This document shows positions 1 through 7,607 of a stretch of 64,000 nt of DNA, one piece after another. This stretch comes from Colwellia sp. C1TZA3. Lineage in GTDB: Bacteria; Pseudomonadota; Gammaproteobacteria; Enterobacterales; Alteromonadaceae. Location: NCBI RefSeq assembly GCF_007954265.1, contig NZ_VOLS01000021.1:1-64000 (forward strand). The letters are read 5' to 3'. Position 1 is the first letter of the stretch. Each line of letters begins with the position of its first letter. Position numbers and translations under genes: made by a program. Below the pieces are notes generated by a model. That model was not told where the DNA came from and ran no database searches. It was given only the letters and a program-made list of their open reading frames with translations.

Positions 1-124
1 TAGTTAAAATAGCTCAAGGCTGTGTTGCTCTCACTCCCAATAGCCAGCTATTGCTCAATCGAGCGCCTTACCTTGAGTTATTTTTCCTGCGCACAACAAG
101 ATCACAAACTTAATGGAACTGGTA
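1..124 (+). repeat. Family A MITE-like repeat, left end cut by window
   Basis: This is the right 124 bases of a family A element. It is identical base for base to the matching part of the next copy at 128-284, with an offset of 160, which is one element plus a shared TTA. It ends in TGGTA followed by TTA. The identity suggests a recent tandem duplication. No credible protein is encoded; open frames here recur only where the repeat recurs. Confidence 0.85.
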
Positions 125-127
125 TTA

Positions 128-284
128 TACCAATCCCATTAAGTTATTGCTCACTTGTACTAGTTAAAATAGCTCAAGGCTGTGTTGCTCTCACTCCCAA
201 TAGCCAGCTATTGCTCAATCGAGCGCCTTACCTTGAGTTATTTTTCCTGCGCACAACAAGATCACAAACTTAATGGAACTGGTA
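128..284 (+). repeat. Family A MITE-like repeat, complete copy
   Basis: A complete 157-bp element runs from TACCAATCCCATTAAG to CTTAATGGAACTGGTA and is flanked by TTA at 125-127 and 285-287. The two halves are imperfect inverted repeats of each other. The centre (198-213) is CAATAGC-CA-GCTATTG, so the whole unit can fold as one long hairpin. Other copies lie at 19895-20051 (reverse), 27283-27439, 47655-47811 and, cut by the window end, from 63966. It encodes no transposase, so it would depend on an enzyme made elsewhere. Confidence 0.9.
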
Positions 285-331
285 TTATTTTTCCTGCGCA
301 CAACAAGATCACAAACTTAATGGAACTGGTA
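285..331 (+). repeat. Family A right-end fragment
   Basis: The last 47 or so bases of a family A element are repeated directly after the complete copy, again ending in TGGTA and followed by TTA (332-334). The junction falls at the string TTATTTTT, which occurs both inside the element and at its end. This suggests slippage or recombination during array growth rather than a separate insertion. Confidence 0.8.
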
Positions 332-453
332 TTACCGGTTGACAGACTGAAGTATAAGCTACAAAAAAAATCATTAAGTCTAGATTGAACAGACAAAAGA
401 ATACCCCTCAGCGCTATAAAATATAAACGCTTAAATCGCAAAATCAATGACAT

Positions 454-469
454 TGGTCTGATTATTGCT
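454..469 (+). promoter_or_regulatory. Possible sigma-54 promoter for flhA
   Basis: TGGTCT, five bases, then TTGCT gives the -24 GG and -12 GC with the 10-base gap that sigma-54 needs. The -12 half is a perfect match; the -24 half differs from TGGCAC at two positions. It lies about 40 bases before the flhA start, leaving a leader of roughly 30 bases. Sigma-54 control of flhA operons is known in Vibrio. No activator site was identified. Confidence 0.45.
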
Positions 470-507
470 AACTACAAGACACGTCAAAAAATTATCCTTA
501 AGCACTC

Positions 508-2610
508 ATGCAGTTAGCCGAAACTTTTAATAAGTTAAAGAAACAAAAACTTAACCTACTTTCAGGTTTAGGTACGCCATTTCTCGTAATGGCGGCGCTC
601 GGTATGGTGATCTTACCTATGCCGGCATTTTTGTTGGATATTCTTTTTTCTTTCAATATTGCCTTGTCTTTGGTGGTCTTACTGATCACAGTTTATACCT
701 TAAAGCCGCTTGAGTTTGGTTCGTTCCCAGCGGTATTGTTAATTGCGACTATTTTGCGCTTAGCGCTCAATGTTGCCAGTACCCGAGTGGTATTACTTGA
801 AGGCCATGAAGGTCCCGATGCGGCAGGAAAAGTTATTGAAGCTTTTGGCTCGGTTGTTATTGGCGGCAATTACGCGGTGGGATTAGTGGTTTTTGCCATT
901 CTAATTATTATTAATTTCGTTGTTGTTACCAAAGGTGCAGGGCGTATTGCTGAAGTTACTGCGCGCTTTACTTTAGACGCTATGCCAGGTAAACAAATGG
1001 CGATTGACGCGGATTTAAATGCCGGCTTTATAACCGCAGATGAAGCCAGAGAACGCCGAGTTGAAGTCACCAGTGAAGCCGACTTTTATGGCTCAATGGA
1101 TGGTGCGAGTAAATTTGTTAAAGGTGATGCTATTGCGGGGATTTTAATTCTTTTTATCAATATTGTTGGTGGCTTAATTATTGGTATGGTGCAACATGAT
1201 CTTTCGTTTGACCGTGCGGTGGAAATTTATACCCTACTGACGATTGGAGACGGTTTAGTTGCACAAATTCCAGGGTTGTTGCTATCAGTAGGCACAGCAA
1301 TCGTAGTGACTCGCCAAAACACCTCTCAAGATATGGGCGAGCAAGTCAGCAGCCAACTTGGCCAAGAAAAATCACTTTATATTGCCGCTGGTGTGATGTT
1401 TATTATGGGTATTGTGCCCGGCATGCCCCACGTTGCCTTTTTAACTTTTTCGGTATTAATTGCTGCGGTTGCGTTTTTTAATAGTAAATATAAAGCCGCG
1501 GCAGCAGCACAATTAATCGAACAAGGTCAGGCGGCAGAAGTTGAAAATCAGCAACAAGAAGCTGAAGTTAAAGACTTAGGCTGGGATGATGTGAACCATG
1601 TTGACATTATTGGCCTCGAGATAGGCTACCGTTTAATTCCTTTGGTTGATAAAGCCCAAGGTGGAGAGCTACTTAATCGCATTAAAGGCGTGAGAAAAAA
1701 ACTGTCACAAGAATTTGGCTTTTTGGTGCCAGCCGTTCATATTCGTGACAATTTAGACTTAGACCCTAACAGTTACCGGATATCGCTGATGGGAGTCACA
1801 GTAGGAGACGCGGAAATTCGCCACGATCAAGAACTGGCTATTAATCCAGGTCAAGTTTTTGGCAAACTTGATGGCGTTGCGACCAAAGACCCTGCTTTTG
1901 GCTTAGATGCTGTGTGGATAAAAAAAGAGCAACGAGAACACGCACAATCGCTAGGCTATACGGTGGTTGATTCAGCCACGGTACTAGCAACACATTTAAG
2001 TCAAATTTTAACTAATAATACCGCGCAGTTATTAGGGCATGAGGAAGTTCAAAACCTACTTGATATGTTAGCTAAGAGTTATCCTAAGTTGATTGAAGGC
2101 CTTATCCCAGACGTCTTGTCATTAGGCACAATAGTAAAAGTACTACAAAACCTAATGAATGAAGGGGTGGCGGTACGTGACATGCGTAGCATTATTCAAA
2201 CCTTAGTCGAATATGGTCCTAAGACCCAAGACCCTGAAGTGTTAACGGCGGCGGTTCGGATAACTTTACGAAAATTCATTGTGCAAGAGTTAGTTGGGCC
2301 TGTAATAGAAGTACCTGTCATAACTTTGTCACCAGAGTTGGAACAAATGTTGCATCAGTCTATGCAAATGGCTGGAGATGATGGCGCAGGTATCGAACCA
2401 GGTTTAGCAGAAAGACTACAAAAATCTTTGACCGACGGTGCACAACAGCAAGAAATGGCTGGCGACACACCAATTTTATTAACGTCAGGCATTTTACGGG
2501 CAGTTTTAGCTAAATTTGTTAAATATACCATCCCGGGATTACGGGTGATTTCTTATCAAGAAATTCCAGATGATAAGCAAATCAAAATTGTTAGTGCTAT
2601 CGGCCAGTAA
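508..2610 (+). CDS. flhA: Flagellar type III export gate protein FlhA
   Basis: FlhA is the large inner-membrane subunit of the flagellar export gate. It carries proton-coupled secretion and docks chaperone-substrate complexes through its cytoplasmic ring. The 700 residues are the usual family length. The N-terminal half has about eight hydrophobic segments and the conserved cytoplasmic loop after the LRLALNVASTR stretch (about residue 94). The soluble C-terminal domain begins near residue 350. The ATG at 508 has only a weak ribosome binding site. flhF follows after 44 bases, so the two are probably cotranscribed. Upstream there is a repeat array instead of the flhB that often precedes flhA. 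Confidence 0.97.
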   Translation: MQLAETFNKLKKQKLNLLSGLGTPFLVMAALGMVILPMPAFLLDILFSFNIALSLVVLLITVYTLKPLEFGSFPAVLLIATILRLALNVASTRVVLLEGHEGPDAAGKVIEAFGSVVIGGNYAVGLVVFAILIIINFVVVTKGAGRIAEVTARFTLDAMPGKQMAIDADLNAGFITADEARERRVEVTSEADFYGSMDGASKFVKGDAIAGILILFINIVGGLIIGMVQHDLSFDRAVEIYTLLTIGDGLVAQIPGLLLSVGTAIVVTRQNTSQDMGEQVSSQLGQEKSLYIAAGVMFIMGIVPGMPHVAFLTFSVLIAAVAFFNSKYKAAAAAQLIEQGQAAEVENQQQEAEVKDLGWDDVNHVDIIGLEIGYRLIPLVDKAQGGELLNRIKGVRKKLSQEFGFLVPAVHIRDNLDLDPNSYRISLMGVTVGDAEIRHDQELAINPGQVFGKLDGVATKDPAFGLDAVWIKKEQREHAQSLGYTVVDSATVLATHLSQILTNNTAQLLGHEEVQNLLDMLAKSYPKLIEGLIPDVLSLGTIVKVLQNLMNEGVAVRDMRSIIQTLVEYGPKTQDPEVLTAAVRITLRKFIVQELVGPVIEVPVITLSPELEQMLHQSMQMAGDDGAGIEPGLAERLQKSLTDGAQQQEMAGDTPILLTSGILRAVLAKFVKYTIPGLRVISYQEIPDDKQIKIVSAIGQ

Positions 2611-2654
2611 AAAAATACTTCAAAGTAAGTTGTACTGAATTATAAGGGTTGGCG

Positions 2655-4229
2655 ATGAAAATTAGACGTTATGTAGCAAAAGATATGAGAAGCGCACTCG
2701 CACAAATTAAAGAAGATTTGGGTGTTGACGCCGTCATTATGTCTAATAAAAAAATTGCTGAAGGTGTCGAATTAATGGCAGCGGTTGACTATAACCAAAG
2801 TGTTAAGCCCGCCCAACCATCAGTATCTGAGCACAGTAAAACTAGCACGGCTAGTAATAGCCAGCCGACTAATCGAGTGGACCGATTCGATAGTGTCGAA
2901 GATACAGTAGCGATTAGCAGTTCACCTCAGTCAGCAGAACAGTCAACAACTTTGCCAGCCGACAGCTTAGCCGCGTTATTGAGCCGACAAGTACAACAAA
3001 ATGGTTACGATAAATCTCCAGCAACACAGGCATTTAATAGTCAGATAGCCAGTTCAACAGCTGAGGCTAATCATCAAGCTGACAACAAGCCTGGTGCTGC
3101 AGCACAAGATATTGAGCAACAGTTTAAAAACTTTACTACGCGTTTAGAGCAAACTACTGATGTAGATTCATCTGATCATGGTGCCAATCAACCAGCAGAT
3201 GCTAGTCAGCATGGGTCAAATAGTTCAAATTTCAATAACTCGACTGACTCGTCAACAGCTAGACCTGAGAAAATGACTTCACAGGGCGAACGTCAAATAA
3301 GTGGCAGTGAATTTGACAATATGCAAAAAGAAATGTCTTCTATTCGTCAGCTGTTAGAACATCAAATGTCAGGGTTAATGTGGCAAGATATGGCACAAAA
3401 AGATCCGATGCGCGCTGTCTTGGTGAATAAACTAATGGCGATGGGTCTTAATGAACAAGTGGCGGATCAAATTGCTGGCTACATTCCTGCTAATAGCCTT
3501 GAAAAAGATGCCTTTGAGCAAGCAAAACATATTATAGCGCAGCAATTAAATACCACTAACAATGATATTATTCAACGTGGTGGTGTGGTTTCTCTGGTTG
3601 GGCCAACAGGCGTGGGTAAAACCACCACTATTGCGAAATTAGCGGCCCGCTTTGCCCAGCTTCACGGCGCCGATCAAGTGGTATTAATTTCTACTGATAG
3701 TTATCGTATTGCGGGTTTTGAACAGCTTGCTACTTACGGTCGTATTATTGGTTGCCACGTTAAGTTGGCCAATGACGGTGATGAGCTAGACAGCCTGTTA
3801 CAACAGTTTTCACAAAAGAAATTAATCTTGATAGATACCGCCGGCATGGGGCAAAGAGATATGCGCCTAACTGAGCATTTGACTACCTTAATCTCGAATG
3901 CTCGTGTTAGAATTCGTAACTACTTAGTGCTAGCGGCAAATACGCAGCAGCGTGTTATGCAAGAAAATGTTGAACGCTTTAAACGTATACCTTTAGCGGG
4001 CTGCATTTATACTAAATTAGATGAAAGCTTAAGTGTTGGTGAAATTATAACTACGTCATTACAAAATGGTTTAGCTATTGGTTATCTTACTGATGGACAA
4101 AGAGTTCCTGAAGATATTAAAGTTGCAAATGCTGAAAAATTGGTTACGCTGGCAGACAGAATGGCCACCAAGTATCAAAATTCAGGGACCGTCTCTTGGC
4201 GCAATCCGCTATCAACTGTCGCAGTATAG
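2655..4229 (+). CDS. flhF: Flagellar polar placement GTPase FlhF
   Basis: FlhF is an SRP-type GTPase that recruits the first flagellar parts to the cell pole. The protein starts MKIRRYVAKDM, the typical FlhF opening. A long, Ser/Gln/Asn-rich low-complexity linker (about residues 50-220) follows, then the NG domain. The P-loop GPTGVGKTTT is at residues 316-325, with DTAGMGQRD and TKLDES motifs further on. The ATG at 2655 is preferred to the in-frame TTG at 2649 because AAGGG at 2644-2648 lies six bases before it and because family members begin with MKI. The linker is longer than in many homologues. FlhF works with FlhG, encoded next. Confidence 0.95.
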   Translation: MKIRRYVAKDMRSALAQIKEDLGVDAVIMSNKKIAEGVELMAAVDYNQSVKPAQPSVSEHSKTSTASNSQPTNRVDRFDSVEDTVAISSSPQSAEQSTTLPADSLAALLSRQVQQNGYDKSPATQAFNSQIASSTAEANHQADNKPGAAAQDIEQQFKNFTTRLEQTTDVDSSDHGANQPADASQHGSNSSNFNNSTDSSTARPEKMTSQGERQISGSEFDNMQKEMSSIRQLLEHQMSGLMWQDMAQKDPMRAVLVNKLMAMGLNEQVADQIAGYIPANSLEKDAFEQAKHIIAQQLNTTNNDIIQRGGVVSLVGPTGVGKTTTIAKLAARFAQLHGADQVVLISTDSYRIAGFEQLATYGRIIGCHVKLANDGDELDSLLQQFSQKKLILIDTAGMGQRDMRLTEHLTTLISNARVRIRNYLVLAANTQQRVMQENVERFKRIPLAGCIYTKLDESLSVGEIITTSLQNGLAIGYLTDGQRVPEDIKVANAEKLVTLADRMATKYQNSGTVSWRNPLSTVAV

Positions 4230-4580
4230 TCGCCTTATATTAGGTAGAGCAGTTAATAGCAATTGCATTGAGTAAGTAGTTATAAGTGAGCATAACGGGT
4301 CAAGAGCAGATGTTTATTGTTCCAGACTAAACATAAGTACTTACATCCATGTCAGCAAGGTGCTTGATTAATTTTTACATAGCGCTTCCTAGCTATTCAT
4401 GGCTCCACAGCATTAGTTAATCCTTGTAGGTTGAGGTAAGTCAGTAGAGCAATGCAGGAGCATATTGTTGAGCAATAGTGAGCGTATGTGATTAAAAGTA
4501 GCGCAGGTATTGGATGTGTAGGCCACCTTAGAATGACTGATTATTTATGGTAATTGGTCTTATATAGAGAAGTTATATAG
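4230..4580. other. Noncoding gap between flhF and flhG
   Basis: There is no convincing gene in these 351 bases. Bases 4310-4338 match 30510-30538 in the opposite orientation at 26 of 29 positions. The stretch that follows (AAGTACTTACATCC...) resembles bases near 5455-5480, so this may be a decayed copy of another repeat family. Such a gap is unusual, because flhF and flhG are normally nearly adjacent. flhG may therefore have its own promoter. Confidence 0.55.
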
Positions 4581-5423
4581 ATGATAGATCAAGCGAGTGG
4601 CTTAAGAAAAATGCAAGCTCCCCAATACATAAAAGTCATAGCCGTTTCTGGCGGTAAAGGCGGGGTGGGTAAAACCAATGTCTCATTAAATACCGCCATT
4701 TCTTTAGCTAAATTAGGTAAGCGGGTTTTAGTGCTAGATGCCGACTTAGGCTTGGCTAATGTTGATGTTATGCTAGGTTTGCGTGTCAAACGTAACTTGT
4801 CGCATGTGCTATCTGGCGAATGTGAACTTGATGATATTATTATTCAAGGCCCTGCTGGCATTAACATTATTCCGGCGACATCAGGCACTCAATCTATGGT
4901 GGATTTAACCCCTGCTGAGCATGCGGGGCTTATTCGTGCTTTTAGTGATATGCAAACTAAATTTGATATTTTAATTGTTGATACCGCTGCAGGTATTTCC
5001 GATATGGTATTGAGTTTTTGCCGTGCATCGCAAGATGTCTTACTAGTGGTGTGCGACGAACCGACCTCAATCACTGACTGTTATGCCTTGATGAAACTGT
5101 TAAGCCGAGATCACGGGCTATTCAAGTTTAAAGTGGTGGCAAACATGGTGCGTACCCCAAATGAAGGTAAAAATTTATTTGCTAAATTAGCTAAAGTCAC
5201 CGATCGATTTTTAGATGTTACCTTAGAGCTTGTTGCCGTTATACCTTATGATGAAAATATTCGTAAATCTGTTAGAAAACAACAAGCTATTGTCGAGGCC
5301 TATCCTAATTCTCCGGCGTCAATAAGCCTTCAAGGGCTTGCTAAAAATATCATTAGCTGGCCAGTGCCAAAAGAAGCTTCAGGGCATTTAGAATTTTTTA
5401 TTGAGCAATTACTAGAACACTAG
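4581..5423 (+). CDS. flhG: Flagellar number regulator FlhG (FleN), MinD-like ATPase
   Basis: FlhG/FleN is a ParA/MinD-family ATPase that limits flagellar number by opposing FlhF and by restraining the flagellar master activator. The 280 residues include the deviant Walker A motif KGGVGKT at residues 26-32, the switch I region DADLGLANVD and a DTAAGIS switch II. The C-terminal hydrophobic end suits a membrane-targeting helix. The start ATG at 4581 has GAGAAG upstream. It lies between flhF and fliA, the standard order in polar-flagellate gammaproteobacteria. Confidence 0.95.
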   Translation: MIDQASGLRKMQAPQYIKVIAVSGGKGGVGKTNVSLNTAISLAKLGKRVLVLDADLGLANVDVMLGLRVKRNLSHVLSGECELDDIIIQGPAGINIIPATSGTQSMVDLTPAEHAGLIRAFSDMQTKFDILIVDTAAGISDMVLSFCRASQDVLLVVCDEPTSITDCYALMKLLSRDHGLFKFKVVANMVRTPNEGKNLFAKLAKVTDRFLDVTLELVAVIPYDENIRKSVRKQQAIVEAYPNSPASISLQGLAKNIISWPVPKEASGHLEFFIEQLLEH

Positions 5424-5462
5424 GGGTTGTTGGCCTTATAAGTTCTAGACATAACCCAAGTA

Positions 5463-5500
5463 CCTACATCCGTGTAGGCATTAAGTGTGTAGGTTTTTTT
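5463..5500 (+). terminator. Candidate terminator after flhG
   Basis: CCTACA at 5463-5468 can pair with either of two TGTAGG copies (5473-5478 or 5488-5493). The second is followed directly by seven T residues. The two pairings compete, so strength is uncertain. If active it would separate flhG from fliA, which follows 165 bases later. Confidence 0.5.
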
Positions 5501-5665
5501 ACTGCCTGTTAAAGGTCTATCGTTAATGTTTAGCTAATATTGTTGGCAAGTACAAAGTGGCAGAATTCGCTAATATGTTTGTCGATTTGTTAATCAAAAC
5601 ATAAGCTATAGCCGAGACTAAAATTAAAAATCTACGGGCCCTATTTAACAAACAAGTGAGTTATA

Positions 5666-6379
5666 GTGTTAAAAGTACATACTTATAGTGTTGATAAATC
5701 GGCCTTGCTGGAGCGACACACGGTACTCGTGAAACGCATTGCTTATCATTTACTTGCCCGGTTACCTGCCAGTGTTTTGGTTGATGATCTTATTCAATCA
5801 GGCATGATAGGTTTACTCGAAGCGGCAAATAATTTTGATAATAGCAAAGGTGCTAGCTTTGAAACTTTCGCGGGTATTCGTATTCGTGGTGCTATGCTTG
5901 ATGAAATTCGTCGAGGCGACTGGGTTCCACGCTCAGTGCATAAAAATAGTCGTATGATCAGCGAAGCCATAAAAAGCTTAGAAGCGCAATATGGTCGTGA
6001 TGTTACCGATATTGAAGTTGCTGAAAAACTCGAGATTTCAATTAATGAATACCATCAAATACTTAATGATGTTAGCTCAGGTAAAATTTTGGGCATTGAT
6101 GACTTAGGTGTTAGTGAGGATGTGATTGAAATAGCCCACAGTCATCACCAGGATGAACCTTACGCCAACATTGAACAGAGTTTCTTTAAAAAGTCATTAG
6201 CAGAATGTATTTCCTCTTTACCCGAGCGTGAAGCTTTAGTACTGTCTTTGTATTATGATGAAGAGCTTAACCTCAGAGAAATAGGCCAAGTACTCGATGT
6301 GAGTGAATCACGGGTAAGTCAAATACACAGTCAGGCGATGCATAGATTAAAAGCTCGTATGCAATCGTGGCAAAGTTAA
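5666..6379 (+). CDS. fliA: RNA polymerase sigma factor FliA (sigma-28)
   Basis: FliA directs transcription of late flagellar, stator and chemotaxis genes once the hook is built and FlgM is exported. The 237 residues have the expected regions: region 2 (LVDDLIQSGMIGLLEAANNF, near residue 40), RGAMLDEIRRGDWVPRS, and a region 4 helix-turn-helix near the end (LREIGQVLDVSESRVSQIH). Translation begins at GTG 5666, with AGTGAG shortly upstream. The chemotaxis genes follow directly. The gene lies 242 bases after flhG with a possible terminator between, so it may have its own promoter. Confidence 0.96.
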   Translation: MLKVHTYSVDKSALLERHTVLVKRIAYHLLARLPASVLVDDLIQSGMIGLLEAANNFDNSKGASFETFAGIRIRGAMLDEIRRGDWVPRSVHKNSRMISEAIKSLEAQYGRDVTDIEVAEKLEISINEYHQILNDVSSGKILGIDDLGVSEDVIEIAHSHHQDEPYANIEQSFFKKSLAECISSLPEREALVLSLYYDEELNLREIGQVLDVSESRVSQIHSQAMHRLKARMQSWQS

Positions 6380-6431
6380 GTAGAATATTAGTCATATTGT
6401 AAAATTTTAAATGTTATTACCGGAGAGTGCC

Positions 6432-6815
6432 TTGGAAAAGAATATGAAAGTACTTGTTGTTGACGATTTTTCAACAATGAGACGTATAATCAAAAATTTG
6501 TTACGTGACTTAGGTTTCACCAATATATCAGAAGCAGATGATGGTAATACCGCACTGCCGATGCTTAAAGCGGGTGATTTTGATTTTGTTGTTACTGATT
6601 GGAATATGCCTGTTATGCAAGGTATAGATTTACTTAAAGCCATTAGAGCAGATGAAAAATTATCGCATATTCCGGTATTGATGGTGACTGCAGAAGCGAA
6701 GAAAGATCAAATTATCATGGCGGCTCAAGCGGGAGTGAACGGTTATATCGTTAAACCTTTTACCGCTGCAACGTTAAGCGCAAAGCTTGAGAAAATTTTC
6801 CAACGTCTTGGTTAG
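6432..6815 (+). CDS. cheY: Chemotaxis response regulator CheY
   Basis: CheY is a single receiver domain. When phosphorylated by CheA it binds the flagellar switch and changes rotation. The acidic pocket is D11/D12, the phosphorylation site is D56 (VVTDWNMP), and the conserved lysine sits in IVKPF near the end. TTG at 6432 is chosen as start: GGAG at 6422-6425 is six bases upstream, and the resulting [13 protein letters not shown] start and 127-residue length fit the family. An ATG at 6411 in the same frame has no ribosome binding site and adds seven unsupported residues. Confidence 0.95.
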   Translation: MEKNMKVLVVDDFSTMRRIIKNLLRDLGFTNISEADDGNTALPMLKAGDFDFVVTDWNMPVMQGIDLLKAIRADEKLSHIPVLMVTAEAKKDQIIMAAQAGVNGYIVKPFTAATLSAKLEKIFQRLG

Positions 6816-6844
6816 TCACCAACTTTTTTACACAAGGCTGTTAT

Positions 6845-7594
6845 ATGAGTAAAAGTACTAGTACTAGTGTTCACGTTTCTTTAGAACAGGCTAGATTGTT
6901 GGTTGAATACCTTGAGACAGATCAACAAAACAAAGCAGATGAATTAATTGCCGAAATTCAAAATCCGATTCAAATTGAACTATTTGAAGAAATAGGTAAG
7001 TTAACCCGCCAATTGCATGATTCCTTGAATAACTTTCATTTTGATGCCCGTTTGAACGATTTAGCGACTGCTGATATTCCAGACGCTAAAGAAAGGTTAA
7101 ACTTTGTGATTAGTCGCACCGAAGACGCGGCTAATAAAACTATGGATGTTGTTGAATCAATTTTTCCGGTGGTCAGTAACATTCAACAACAAATCAATAA
7201 CGTTAATCCACTTTGGCATAAATTAATGCACAATGAGCTTGAGGTGGGCGAGTTTAAGTCATTATGTCTAGATATCGATGTTTTACTGAAAACAACAGAA
7301 AAAGAAGCGAGTAATATTCATCGCTTAATGACTGATGTTTTGATGGCGCAAGATTTTCAAGATCTTACGGGGCAAGTTATTCGCAAGGTTATTGACTTAG
7401 TTTGTGAGGTTGAAGACAGCCTAATAAATATGCTGACAGCTTTTGATATTTCTTCTGAACAAAACCAATCAAATTACGTACCACAATTGGGTGAAAATTT
7501 AGTCGAAGGTCCAATCGTTAATCGTGAAAGTCGCAAAGATGTTGTCTCAGATCAAGATGACGTTGATGATTTATTATCAAGTTTAGGTTTTTAA
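6845..7594 (+). CDS. cheZ: CheY-P phosphatase CheZ
   Basis: CheZ dephosphorylates CheY-P and so ends the tumble signal. The 249 residues are mostly helical. The active-site region MAQDFQDLTGQVI (around residue 170) contains the conserved Gln. The C-terminal tail DDLLSSLGF is the CheY-binding peptide, joined by an acidic linker. AAGG lies about eight bases before the ATG. It sits between cheY and cheA, as in Pseudomonas and Vibrio. Confidence 0.95.
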   Translation: MSKSTSTSVHVSLEQARLLVEYLETDQQNKADELIAEIQNPIQIELFEEIGKLTRQLHDSLNNFHFDARLNDLATADIPDAKERLNFVISRTEDAANKTMDVVESIFPVVSNIQQQINNVNPLWHKLMHNELEVGEFKSLCLDIDVLLKTTEKEASNIHRLMTDVLMAQDFQDLTGQVIRKVIDLVCEVEDSLINMLTAFDISSEQNQSNYVPQLGENLVEGPIVNRESRKDVVSDQDDVDDLLSSLGF

Positions 7595-7607
7595 TAGGAG
7601 TTACTAA

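Noticed and set aside
22-388. Overlapping open frames of 68-83 codons in the left repeat array, and similar at 27337-27603
   Set aside because: They are the same peptide repeated wherever family A occurs, have no ribosome binding site, and are explained by the repeat.
2339-2354. TGGAAC-N5-TTGCA, a good sigma-54 pattern inside flhA
   Set aside because: It lies within conserved coding sequence (LEQMLHQ), 300 bases before flhF, with nothing else to support a promoter.
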